From Mytilus californianus (Eukaryota > Mollusca > Bivalvia > Mytilida > Mytilidae), in NCBI RefSeq assembly GCF_021869535.1, contig NW_026262690.1, forward strand, positions 63,186,995-63,250,994: a stretch of 64,000 nt of DNA, given 5' to 3'. The position numbers and the translations under genes were made by a program. Below are positions 1-17,969 of this stretch, piece by piece (the first letter of the stretch is position 1; every line of letters begins with the position of its first letter). The notes beneath the pieces were generated by a model. The model worked only from the letters and a program-made list of their open reading frames with translations, was not told the DNA's origin and made no database searches.

Positions 1-6145
<6,145 letters not shown>

Positions 6146-6643
6146 GTAAGAATTCGTTATCTTTAGCGAATGAAAAAGAAAAACACTACCAACTGAAAAG
6201 AAAACAGAGCGCTCTTAATGTTTGATAATTCCATCAAATATCAATACAAATTTAAAAACGAAAGAAATAAATTCTTATTGCCTTTTTATATTGGCCTTAT
6301 AAGTATTAATTAAACATTTCTCCACTTAGAAATTTTTGCTATTCATTTTAGGTCTCTTTTTGGTCATATAGCTCGTCAAGTATAATTATATACATCCACG
6401 GCTTTCAAATTTGTGCATTTGAGCGTTCCTGATGAAGGTTATTCCAGAACGCTTCAGACGCACAACATATATAAAGTGTTATTTTCGTTTTTAGAACCAA
6501 AGGAGTAACTTTTGGAGACTTTACATATTTTTATATTTATTTCCAATCCAAAACTAATGAGAATTCTGTGATTGCTAGAGTCCTTTTAATCTGAGTTCAA
6601 CAGATATCTTCGTGTATTAGTCTAAGTTTTATCTGATAATATG

Positions 6644-6730
6644 AAAAATATATGAATACATGAGGTTTACGTCACCATCGAAAAACAAATAATTATTTGT
6701 GACAGAAACCTCGTGTATTCATATATTTTT
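6644..6730. repeat. Hairpin-forming inverted repeat (32-nt arms)
   Basis: The left arm 6644-6675 (AAAAATATATGAATACATGA, continuing) pairs with the right arm 6699-6730 with few mismatches. A further palindrome, ACAAATAATTATTTGT, sits in the loop. It looks like a solo foldback or MITE relic. Confidence 0.65.
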
Positions 6731-6768
6731 TGATAGGGTTATTATTATATTTTCCAACATTGCCACCT

Positions 6769-6855
6769 ACAGACCCCTCGAGGGGGTGTTGCAATGGTTC
6801 TTTTAAGTGCAGAGACCGTGACACACTCTACACGAGGCATTGAATTTAACAACCA
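6769..6855 (+). repeat. Interspersed repeat fragment, copy 1
   Basis: The segment with GACCCCTCGAGGGGGTGTTG, GGTTCTT and CTACACGAGGCAT matches 16540-16650 (GACCCCTCAATGAGTTGTTG, GGGTTCTT, CTACACGAAACAT) in order and orientation. Family unknown; no coding content. Confidence 0.5.
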
Positions 6856-9800
6856 AAACGCATAATTTCATCAAATGTATTACTGGAAGACGGGAGAAGA
6901 CCGTATTTCTATACCGCAGTCAAACCTTTGGCTGTTATGAAAGGAAATCACATTGGTTAAGATAGTTTATATTATTATAATTATCATACCCAGCGTTTTA
7001 CGGTAATATTGATTAGTATGAAAAGGCAAGAAGTTTAGAATTGTTTTTAGCTTAAAATACTATTGGTAAATTTTATGATTATACCATTGTTGCTAAATTA
7101 ATGGGTATTTTTTTACAGAGGATGACCTTGAGGTCACTCCGATGTATTGCTATCGCCTAAATTTCCATTATGCAAATTAGTTTTGGGATTTCAACCGATC
7201 TATAAAAATTATAGATCCGCGGTCATTGCAAGGGAAAAAAGTGCATTTTTATACCTGCGGTTCCGTTCTCCGTTCGTACGATGTTTCATCAAAAAATGGA
7301 ATCATTTCAGTTGTTGATTTAGTACTGAAAATTTGACTGAATTATCTCCTTATTAAATACGGTTTTATATGTTTAATAGGTGTTTAAGAAAGAGGTCAGG
7401 TGCTCATGTTCATTCATAAAATTATCGTTCATTCATGAATTTATCGTAAAATCAAAATCACTACACAGGTCACACAGGTTGTGTCAAAAGATTACCTGTA
7501 TAGTATCTAAAAATAGACAAACTTAACTGACTCCCCTTACTGTAGTGTGTGATAACATTTTGTGAGGGAATTCGATGTTTGCTATACCACTGTTCATTTC
7601 AACGCACTTTATGACGATACCACTTTATCAATATGAATGAAATTTTTTGCAGTGTTTTAAGAAATAATTTTACTTTAAAATCGCGTATCATTTGTGAACT
7701 ATTAAATGTTTTACAAGGACGAATTTTCTGTATAAAGTCAATAATTGTGTGAACTTTTGAAGCCCAAACTTTTTATAGCCTTAAATACGCTAATGAAAGA
7801 TCCGAAAACTGTACCCATACAGAACGACATGTTTTTGAAATTGTAGCAAAACTTTTGGTTGACAAATTTTAATTCGTTATTGCATAAATATTAACTTGAA
7901 ATATCTGTCATTTTCTCCCTACCCAGTTTACCTCTATTACTCATTATGATGTGGACTTGACATTGTTATTGAATCTTATGCAATTTGATTGGATTAAGTT
8001 ATTATTAGATTACCTTCAAACTGTTCATGCTTTTTCGTACGAGTATATTGATTAAATCAGAGCGTGCATGAATGTGTACAGAAAATTAAATGACCTGCAA
8101 ACTGGACACTGGACCAGTCCATATTACGTTTTATCAATGAATAGATTTTTTTTTTATTTCCCAAATTACAGGGCCCATAAAGGGCATAAAATCATATACA
8201 ATTGATTTACATAATTGGTAACAACAACAATAATAGCGGCATATAAATAGATATTTAGTATATAAGCATTGGTCAGAATCAGATGAACGAAACTTAAGGT
8301 ATGAAAGGTAACAATTGCCACTTTTTATCTTTTCACATAATTTTCCACATACACATTAGATAAATTATTTTTGATAGCCTATTGCGGAGAAAAAAGAGAA
8401 AGTTTACTGTATTAACGTTCTATTCCATTAAATACGCCATTTTTCGAAGATAAATGCAGAAAAACATTTATGAACGGCTACGCCAGGTAAAATTGTTGTT
8501 TATCCTAAAAAAAAATACAATTATCAGTTTCATTAGAATATTATAATAATAATAAATCCCAAATTTATGTAGTCATTAGATAAAGTCCTTATATGTCCGA
8601 TCTGCCTATTTTTGGACATCAAAAGACAATACGATCGTTTTAAGGTCAATTTCGTCTACCTCACACAATCTTGTTAGGCACTTTAATGAAATGGACCTGA
8701 AATTTATTTCACATGTTTCCTGAAAATTGATAAATATCAAAGCAACATAGAGCTGTTTGTTCTAGTTCGTATAATGACAATTTAATGTCATGTTTGTTTG
8801 TGATGACCCCCCTTTTCGGGATTGCATCAGAATTATAGTTATCTCGTATCGCATGAGGATGACACATGTCAACTGAGCAATTATGTTTGGGACTTAGTTT
8901 TAAGAAATGATGTCAAAGTAACATTATGAAAATATTTTTAGTAAGCTGAAATATATATTTATTTTTTAAAATGTTTATGTCTTGTAAGATATTTTATTTC
9001 TGTCCCGTTTTTCAACATTTGCGTCTGGAAAGTTGAAATGTTTTAACTGAATGGTTAATTTAAATTAATTATGAAAATGGTTAAAATTAAATCAATAAAG
9101 GAAATTATTGCCCTGTTACAAACACTACCAGGGAATAATCCATAATGATTTTTTTTCAGTTATATGTTTCAGCACATGTATAATTAACCCCAACTTTAGC
9201 CTGGTAAACTTGTTGTCTCCTTGTAAAATATAAAACATATTCAAAATGATTTCCTGCTAAAGTCTTATATTGATATAAAGTTAAAACCGTCTTGCTTCTC
9301 ACTAGTCAACACTCCTGTCCTGTCAGGTTTAATTCTTATATATATGGATGAAAAATAAAAGTCCACAAAACATTAACATGGCAGCAATTGCTTTTACAGC
9401 CTTTAAGACTTTGATTTTTTTTTTTTACAGAAGAGTGTCCACCATGCACTTGCATTACACTATAATAATAGTAGAATAGTATGATATACAAATAGATGAA
9501 AATTATATATACATGCAACCGTAATATTAATATAATATATAACAACAAACCAGTGTATTCTCTGGAACTATTATTATATTAGTATAATAGTCTAAGGTAT
9601 ACTGATTTGTATCACTACAATATAATAGTTATTACGGTGAGGTTGAATTTCCTATCATTTATTCATCATCCAAGCACGAACTTGTATAAGAAAAAAAAAA
9701 TCTCTGTAAATTAACCTCAGTTTCAGGTATAGAGATGTGATCTGTTTCTGTGACATGTGCTTTTGACCATCCACAAGAACCTGCGGTCATCCGATGTTCA

Positions 9801-10604
9801 GTACTTCAGTACTTTGATTATTTTTTGTACTAATGTCAATTTGCTTATTTAAAAGAGTTTAAAACATGACTAACCTGTTTCTTTTAACTTTTTCTGTATT
9901 GAAATTCAGTACTATTTGTTTGTTTTAGGGCATAGAACAAGATCGTGTTTTCATGCTCGTAAATAATGCAAATGAAATTTACTCCGAATTGCAGCCGTCG
10001 ATACAAGAGAAGAGGACGCCATGATTTCTATTTCATGTCAAATATTTTGAATTTTTATTTGGTAAAATATTCGATATTAGATTTTAGGTCCCCAATTATA
10101 AATGTGTACTGGCCTTTCGAACGTTTGGCATGTAACTGTACCTGATGAGGGTTATCCCAAAAACAAAGTGTTATGCGCATCTTTGATGTCTGTCTTTATT
10201 TGTCACCGATTCCTAATATCTTTAAGTTTGCAATCAAAGCTTGGTGATATGGTGAATTGATGAGATTCTTTTAACAATATAATTTTAGGTGAACTTTTAT
10301 TATTAACGAAACAGAAAGGAGAGATTCTGAAATTGATACCACCTTTAAGGTAAAGTAGAAATATTTTAAATATATTCCAAAATATAACGCATACCAATTA
10401 AATGAATTATAAATGAAGTTATACATATTGATATATTGGTGTAGGAAACATTATTATTTATCGTAAAGTAATAGTTTACTTTCTATTTTTGCAAATGATC
10501 TATAAAAAAATATGTAATATTAAAGCTGAGCAGACTACGAAACTTTATACATGATAACGTTATTTTTTATAAGATATGTTAATAAATTTTTTATAAAAAT
10601 AAGA

Positions 10605-10730
10605 TGCGGTATGATTGCCAATGAGACAACTCTCCACCAGAGACCAAATAACGTAGAAGTTAACAGCTATATAGCTTTCGGTAATGGACAAACCCATACC
10701 GCATAGTAAGCTGTAAAAGGCCCCTAAATG
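10605..10730 (+). repeat. Interspersed repeat with GGTATGATTGCCAATGAGAC core, copy 1
   Basis: The core and the following CAACTCTCCACCAGAGACCA are repeated at 52546-52665, with more diverged versions at 21108-21480 and 38455-38480. The end ACCCATACCGCATAGTAAG partly inverts the start GATGCGGTATG, so the unit has short inverted termini. No RNA polymerase III boxes were seen. Confidence 0.6.
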
Positions 10731-13700
10731 ATGTTTAGTCCTTTAAGAGTAACAACCACTGACAGATTCAGAGTTGGTACTGGGGTCGTACTCAGTAAAA
10801 CTTGTATAGAAAAAAAAAGTGAAAATAAGTTTTACGTGGTCTATTGGTGAAGACTTACATTTGAAATCTAGATGGAAATGAAAAAGAGAAGATGTGGTGT
10901 ATTAATCCATGACAAGTAAACCCTATGTGCACTAAACAAACCCAAAGAAAAGAACACACGCCCTCTTTTCTGCTGTTCTTCCTATCGATTGTAAATCAAT
11001 ATAATTTTGTCAGTAAATATTAATTTAACTGACGTCCTACTTTTGTACTTAAAATGTTCACCCAACCTCACCTCACCTATCCTCTTCGTGCCTTTGCTTG
11101 GCATAGAAGACCTTGGTGCATCTTCAACTTCGTCAAGAAGATTTATACATTCTTGCATTGAAACCTTGGATAGAGTCTGGTCAATAGAATTAAGTTTTAC
11201 TGCTTTTTCATCAACTTGAAATAAAATATATAAATTTAACTAGCAAGTTTTTTCTATCATTACAGTGCCGTGACCACGTGCGGATCCTGCCAGTTGTTGC
11301 CGAGCACTGTGGTTTTACTGTGCTCATCTGTTATAGTAACAATGTTATACAGTATCTAGCCTACACTGAATACTATAGTTATGAATTATTAAGTTTAGTG
11401 CATACTAATGCGGCGTATTTATATTTTTAAATTTTATTAGTTTTCATGTATCTTCCAAAGGTATTAGTCAAGAATCTTTACATAGTATTTTTTTATATGA
11501 CCGCAATTTTCAAGAGTCTTATAATGGTATAGTTGTAATCATTATTATGCACGCATTGTAGGAGATACCTCCGTTTAATGTTCATGTGTTCCAGATTGAA
11601 ATCACTCCCATGTTGGTTTTTTTATCTGTCGACTCTAGATAACTACACGCAGTGAAATCATATCGTTCGTTTTCATTCATATAAATAAAGAAGAAACATG
11701 TATGTGTCCCGGTGCCGGATTCTCTTCAATGAGACAATTGGCTCTTTTTTGTTATTTTTCAATGAATTTAGTATTATTTTTGTTTAAAAAAAAGATTTCA
11801 TACTTTTATATGTAAATATTTTAGGCCAATGTACGGCAAATTTTGGCTACGAAGTGGAAGTTATATTTGAAAATAGAGATTATATTTATGTAGCAATTGG
11901 CAAAACTCAGGCCTTTTATATATTATTTTTTTTTTACTTTTTATTTTCTATTTCAATACAGTCTGGGTGAACTATGTATGTATTTGTACATGCAAACTGC
12001 ATGAGGATGATTATTTCTGAAATCCTTAACCAAATCTCAAAACACCAATGAATAAATACCGTGTTTATAAAATCTTGAAAATTCAAGGTTGTAGTTACTT
12101 CATGAAACTTTGTTTTTAAGCATTTCCTAACATTTTTCAAAAGTTCAGTGTCGAAACATAATTTCATTATTTCGTTCTATTGTTTCTTTTGGGTTAATTA
12201 TATTTTCTTTTTGGTTCATACTAAGTATTTGATTGACGTATTTTTCATCAAGATGTAAAATCATGCACCATTATTGTTATAAGTTCATTGCTTCCATACT
12301 AATTTGTATACATTTAACAAACGTTTATACATGTTTAATACATTATAATATAATTTACGATTTGCCCTTTTATGAATGAACGAATGAAGATAGACTCTAT
12401 TAAGCGATGACTTATCTTTTAACTGTGTACATGATTCGTATCATTATGTATAATGTACAACACTTGTATAAATTCATTGGACTATGTTGAGATTGATTTT
12501 AAAAAGTAAGCTTAATAAAGTGAGTTTGTGTTGTTTATTTGTTTATTTTTTATGAAACTGTTTCATTTGTCGATTACGCTCCTAATGTATCGTTAAATTA
12601 GTGTAATCGGAGATTGTTGTGACGGTTGACCCCTCGACCCCAAACGAATTGTAAAAAATCCGTTACGGATATCAGAGCAATGTCGGTTATAGTAAAGTGT
12701 AACTTGATAAATTTGAAAAAAAATATCGGAAGTGTTTTTTTTTTTGTTACATCGGTTTGTCTTTTTGTCTTATGTCTGTTTTACGGTATTATAATTACTA
12801 CTCTCAAATATTGAAGAAACCTAGCAAATATAGTTATTGCAACACATCATCGAATCAACGACATCCTAAGGTCACTTACCGTATTTTTTGTTGAAATCAG
12901 AAAACCAAGAAGTTTATTCTTTTTTGTTGAAAAAAAACAACATGTGCTTGTTATCTCCTCTTCTATGTCCTTATATAAGTACCTGGTTTTTAGTCTTATG
13001 TACCTGGTTTCATGCACCGTGACAAGACTAGTTAACTTATACATGTATATACTCAAAAACCTTAATTTTAAACTTTTTAGCTCACCTGGCCCAAAGGGCC
13101 AAGTGAGCTTTTCTCATCACTTGGCGTCCGTCGTCCGTCGTCGTCGTCGTCCGTCGTCGTTAACTTTTACAAAAATCTTCTCCTCTGAAACTACTCGGCC
13201 AAATTAAACCAAACTTGGCCACAATCATCATTTGGGTATCTAGTTTAAAAAATGTGTCCGGTGACCTGGCCAACCAACCAAGATGGCCGCCATGGCTAAA
13301 AATAGAACATAGGGGTAAAATGTAGATTTTGGCTTATATCTCTGAAACCAAAGCATTTAGAGCAAATCTGACATGGGGTAAAATTGTTTATAAGGTCAAG
13401 ATCTATCTGCCCTGAAATTTTCAGATGAATCGGACAACCCGTTGTTGGGTTGCTGCCCCTGAATTGGTAATTTTAAGGAAATTTTGCCGATTTTGGTTAT
13501 TATCTTGAATATGATAATAGATAGAGATAAACTTTAAACAGCAATAATGTTCAGCAAAGTAAGATCTACAAATAAGTCAACTTTACCAAAATGGTCAGTT
13601 GACCCCTTAAGGAGTTATTGCCCTTTATAGTAAATTTTTAACCATTTTTCGTAAATTTTTGTAATCTTTTACAAAAATCTTCTCCTCTGAAACTACTAAG

Positions 13701-13802
13701 ACAAATTTAACCAAACTTGTCCACAATTATCATTAGGGTATCTAGTTTAAAAAATGTGTCCGATGACCCCGCCCGCGAACCAAGATGGCCGACATGGCTA
13801 AA

Positions 13803-15614
13803 CTAGAGGCTCTAAAGAGCCTGTGTCGCTCACCTTGGTCTATGTGAATATTAAACAAAGGACGCAGATGGATTCATGACAAAATTGTGTTTTGGTGATG
13901 GTGATGTGTTTGTACATCTTAATTTACTGAACATTTTTCCTGCTTACAATTATCTCTATCTATAATTAACTTGGCCCAGTAGTTTCAGAGGAGAAGATTT
14001 TTGTAAAAGATTACTAAGATTTACGAAAAAATGGTTAAAATTGACTATAAAGGGCAATAACTCCTAAAGGGGTCAACTGACAATTTCGGTCATGTTGACT
14101 TATTTGTAGATCTTACTTTGCCGACATTTATCGTTTTTTACAGTTTATCTCTATCTATAATAATATTCAAGATAATAACCAAAAACAGCAAAATTTCCTT
14201 AAAATTACCAATTCAGGGGCAGCAACCCAATAACGGGTTGTCCGATTCATCTGAAAATTTCAGGGCAGATAGATCTTGACCTGATGAACAATAGATTTGC
14301 TTTAAATGCTTTGGTTTTTGAGTTAAAAGCCAAAAACTGAATTTTACCCCTATGTTCTATTTTTAGCCGTGGCGGCCATCTTGGTTGGTTGACCAGGTCA
14401 CGCCACACATTTTTAAAACTAGATAACCAAATGATGATTGTTGCCAAGTTTGGTTTAATTTGGCCACGTAGTTTCAGAGGAGAAGATTTTTGTAAAAGAT
14501 TACTAAGATTTACAAAAAATTGTTAAAAATTGACTATAAAGGGCAATAACTCCTAAAGGGGTCAACTGACCATTTCAGTCATGTTGACTTATTTGTTAAT
14601 CTTACTTTGCTGAACATTATTGCTGTTTACAGTTTATCTCTATCTATAATAATATTCAAGATAATAACCAAAAACAGCAAAATTTCCTTAAAATTACCAA
14701 TTCAGGGGCAGCAACCCAACAACAGGTTGTTCGATTCATCTGAAAATTTTAGGGCAGATAGATCTTGACCTGATAAACAATTTTACTTCATGTCAGATTT
14801 GCTCTAAATGCTTTGGTTTTTGAGTTATAAGCCAAAAACTGCATTTTACCCCTATGTTTTATTTTTAGCTGTGCCGGCCATCTTGGTTGGTTGGCCGGGT
14901 CACGCCACACATTTTTTAAACTAGATACCCCAATGATGATTGTGGCCAAGTTTGGTTTAAGTTGGCCCAGTTGTTTCAGAGGAGAAGATTTTTGTAAAAG
15001 ATTACTAAGATTTACGAAAAATGGTTAAAAATTGACTATAAAGGACAATTTCTCCTAAAGGGGTCAACTGACCATTTCAGTTATATTGACTTATTTGTAA
15101 ATCTTACTTTGCTGAACATTATTGCTGTTTACAGTTTATCTCTATCTATAATAATATTCAAGATAATAACCAAAAACAGCAAAATTTCCTTAAAATTACC
15201 AATTCAGGGGCAGCAACCCAATAACGGGTTGTCCGATTCATCTGAAAATTTCAGGGCAGATAGATCTTGACCTGATGAACAATTTTACCCCATGTCAGAT
15301 TTGCTCTAAATGCTTTGGTTTTTGAGTTATAAGCTAAAAACTGCATTTTACCCCTATGTTCTATTTTTAGCCGTGGCGGCCATCTTGGTTGGTTGACAGG
15401 GTCACGCCACACATTTTTAAAACTAGATACCCCAATGATGATTGTGGCCAAGTTTGGTTAAATTTGGCCCAGTAGTTTCAGAGGAGAAGATTTTTGTAAA
15501 AGTTTACGGACGACGGACGACGGACGACGGACGACGGACGACGGACGCAGGACGACGGACGACGGACGCAAAGTGATGAGAAAAGCTCACTTGACCTTTC
15601 AGGTCAGGTGAGCT
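13803..15614 (-). mobile_element. Hairpin-ended tandem-repeat element nested inside its own family
   Basis: On the minus strand this is a full copy: its right-end hairpin is at 13803-13835 (CTAGAGGCTCTAAAGAGCC) and its left-end hairpin at about 15580-15614 (ending CAGGTGAGCT). Inside are about 3.5 monomers of a 502-bp unit: GGCCATCTTGGTTGG recurs at about 14375, 14877 and 15379. A 7-bp microsatellite (ACGGACG)n lies at 15506-15570. It interrupts the host sequence GGCT|AAAAATAG, which reads through uninterrupted at 13296 in the outer copy. Confidence 0.8.
15506..15570 (+). repeat. ACGGACG microsatellite inside the tandem-repeat element
   Basis: Consecutive ACGGACG 7-mers with a few interruptions. 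The mirror tract at 13124-13160 (GTCCGTCGTCC type) is the same component of the outer element. Confidence 0.85.
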
Positions 15615-16194
15615 AAAAATAGTACATAGGGTAAAATGCAGTTTTTGGCTCATATCTCTGAAACCAAAGCATTTAGAGCAAATCTGACGAGGATAACATT
15701 ATTCATTATGTCAAGATCTATCTGCCCTGAAATTTTCAGACCAATCAGGCAACACGTTGTTGGGCTGCTGCCCCTGAATTGGTAATTTTAAGAAAATTTT
15801 GCAGCTTTTGGTTAGTATCTTGAATATTATTATAGATAGAGATAAACTGTAAACAGCAATAATGTACAGCAAAGTAAGATCTACAAATAAGTCAACATGA
15901 CCAAAATTGTCAATTGACTCCTTAAGGAGTTATTGCCCTTTATAGTCAATGTTTTACAATTTTCATAAATTTTGTAAATTTTTGTAAATTTTTACAAAAT
16001 ATTTTCCACTGTAACTACTGGGCCAAGTTCATTATAGATAGATATAATTGTAAGCAGCAAGAATGTTCAGTAAAGTAAGATCTACAAACACATCACCATC
16101 ACCAAAACACAATTTTGTCATGAATCCGTCTGTGTCCTTTGTTTAATATGCACATAGACCAAGGTGAGCGACACAGGCTCTTTAGAGCCTCTAG

Positions 16195-17855
16195 TTTCAA
16201 TTATTCAAGTGATGAGAACTTTTAAAAAAATTAATATTAAAGAATATTTGTTCATCTCTTACTTAAAGTGTTACAACCAGTCCCTATTTTATTTATAATT
16301 CCAAACGTTGTTTTTCACTCTTTTTTTTATTTGCAAGAGTTGGCTGTCTTTCAGGAAGACGAATTTTGTTTATATTTATAAAGGTAAATTTATCTAATAT
16401 ATATCCTGAAACTAAATGTTATGCGTAAACATCACACCCTATTACCGGCTATTACTACACTGCAGATGCAAATGATTTGTGTTCCCGGTGACATTCAAGA
16501 CCATGGTTTTCCAAGAATTTTGCCATGCAACAGAACACTTACGGACCCCTCAATGAGTTGTTGCAAGGGTTCTTAAACGTGCAGAGATTGTAACTCTTTC
16601 CCTACACGAAACATCAGATTTATCGTCCAAATTCCGACCGGACGTCACTGCGTATTTATACGTGTTTGTTTGTTAGTCTTCAGATCGTGGTTTTGTTTGT
16701 TTTTCTATGACGTGTGGTTTTTGATTGCACCCCCTTTGGTATCTTCTTTACTTCTGTTTCCAGTTTGTAAAGAGCTTTGAACGGCGCCCTTTGAACTTGA
16801 TTCCAGTTACTTCAATACCGTATTATCTGGTATTTTTTTAAGGTGAACACATGCTACCGGTTTTCGTGCTCAGTTTCTGGAATAGCTGTTTTCATTGTCT
16901 GTAATGTCACTAACAAAACCGGTTTGGTCTGTTACTGGGAATACAATAGTATATTTATCAGACCTTTCTACGTCGATCTGAGGTAAAATAAATAACTAAA
17001 TAACTGTAATACCTTTGATCTTGACTTAAAAACACAAACCATATATTTTCAGGGATTTTATTTAACAAACTTCCACACAAAAACACTTTAGTACTAAATG
17101 TAAAAATTTTCACAAGTAAGTTTTCTTAAAAAGTAATATTTCTGTTGCAACACAAAATATACGTTTTTTTTCTGAGATTCTTAATCTCCACGCATGTAGA
17201 TAAATAGGAAACCGCGCTGCAAACTAGCATACATATATAAATAACTATCTACAAATGTATAAATACTACATATACTATGAGTTATATCTGGATTAGAAAC
17301 ATGTGTTTACTCACGAAGACTTGAACATATTGCACTATATTTAACAAACTACGTATCAGGGTCCATATACATGTAATTATTGGGGAAATAGTTCTATACA
17401 ATATATAATGGAATGTCCATAGCAGAGGTCTAATATACATACAAATACCCATTAAATTAAATCCGTTTCAAGGTGAGAGAGAAAAACACGAATCCAAACA
17501 AAAACAAAAATGTCTATACAAATTAAACATTAAACTGTTCAATAAAAAGATAAATAAATAAGATACACAAAAAGAGGTAGCACACGCTGTAAAAATACAC
17601 GCATATAAAAATAAGGTTATGATCAAATTGTATGAATGCCAGGCATCATGGATTATTTTGAGATGACCAATACAACGTGAAATGGTAAGTTGTAATATTG
17701 TTCATGAATAAGGCACAAAAACGTAAGTTATGATGAATTGGTGTATCTTTCTCAAAATGTTACATGACGGCTGTTGTAAGACATTCTTATTATGATATTT
17801 CTTAAGTTTATTAGATTGTCACATATTTAAAATTTGTAATTTACTTCTTGACTTC
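16195..17855. other. Region downstream of the glutamate receptor-like gene (its 3' UTR expected here)
   Basis: AT-rich and open in no frame. It contains a degraded interspersed repeat at 16540-16680. The minus-strand 3' UTR of the receptor gene should extend leftward from 17855; no poly(A) signal could be chosen with confidence among several TTTATT hexamers. Confidence 0.5.
16540..16680 (+). repeat. Interspersed repeat fragment, copy 2
   Basis: Partner of 6769-6855, extended by ATTCCGACCGGACGTC and GCGTATTTATACGTG. A similar phrase (ATTCCGATCGGACGTGGTTG, GCGTATTTATAC) occurs at 29065-29098 and a shorter one at 21868-21890. Confidence 0.5.
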
Positions 17856-17969
17856 TCATACTTGTGTATCAGTTCGATCATTTTGCTGTCCCAGTAAGGA
17901 TGAAGTTGTCTGCATGCCATCTGGGTTTGATTCTTTTTGTGGTTCATGCTCTCGGTGCATGGGATCACC
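17856..17969 (-). CDS. Receptor exon 6: cytoplasmic tail with PDZ-type C-terminus
   Basis: The acceptor CTTTGTAG is followed by 37 codons and TGA. The tail starts GDPMHREHEPQKESNPDG and ends QNDRTDTQV. Thr-Gln-Val fits the class I PDZ ligand pattern S/T-x-hydrophobic. There is no domain homology, so the exon rests on splice signals, phase and its position 521 bp after exon 5. Confidence 0.75.
   Translation of the reverse strand, partial: GDPMHREHEPQKESNPDGMQTTSSLLGQQNDRTDTQV

Larger units (their letters stand above)
6146..13078. other. Non-coding stretch between the HHIP-like exons and the nested repeat element
   Basis: AT-rich with no supported exon. Recognisable pieces are an inverted repeat (6644-6730), a degraded interspersed repeat (6769-6855, recurring at 16540-16650), a phrase ending GATGAAGGTTATTCC (about 6425-6450) akin to one near 10140 and, reversed, near 50930, and an ATGAGACAAC-type repeat (10605-10730). 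The missing 3' exon of the HHIP-like gene may lie here or beyond, unrecognised. Confidence 0.5.
13079..16194 (+). mobile_element. Hairpin-ended tandem-repeat element (HINE/pearl-like), outer copy, interrupted by an inverse copy
   Basis: The left end is a hairpin: AGCTCACCTGGCCC, loop AAA, then GGGCCAAGTGAGCT. It is followed by a GTCCGTC-type microsatellite. The right end is GGTGAGCGACACAGGCTC, then TTTAGAGCCTCTAG, a second hairpin. The body (for example AACCAAGATGGCCG and AACATAGGGGTAAAATG) runs to 13802 and resumes at 15615, because a complete copy in opposite orientation (13803-15614) sits inside it. Short terminal hairpins, tandem core, microsatellite and insertion in an A/T run fit Helentron-associated non-autonomous elements described in bivalves; that class is inferred. 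Confidence 0.75.

Noticed and set aside
7120..7181. Frame after TTTTTTACAG (EDDLEVTPMYCYRLNFHYAN, stop) considered as an HHIP-like final exon
   Set aside because: Phase is compatible and the acceptor good, but there is no resemblance to the family end; left unassigned.
9927..10023. Possible terminal exon of the HHIP-like gene (acceptor TTGTTTTAG, then GIEQDRVFMLVNNANEIYSE to a stop)
   Set aside because: It is open only in phase 0, whereas exon 6012-6145 ends in phase 1, and it does not resemble the expected final propeller strand.
11823..11970. Frame after ATTTTAG (QCTANFGYEVEVIFENRDYI) considered as an HHIP-like exon
   Set aside because: Phase fits, but the residues match no part of the family, there is no donor, and the frame drifts into poly-T.
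16355..16383. EDEFCLYL after a TCTTTCAG acceptor, reminiscent of the EDEAGELYFL end of HHIPL proteins
   Set aside because: Wrong phase for the preceding exon and stops after eight residues; likely chance.
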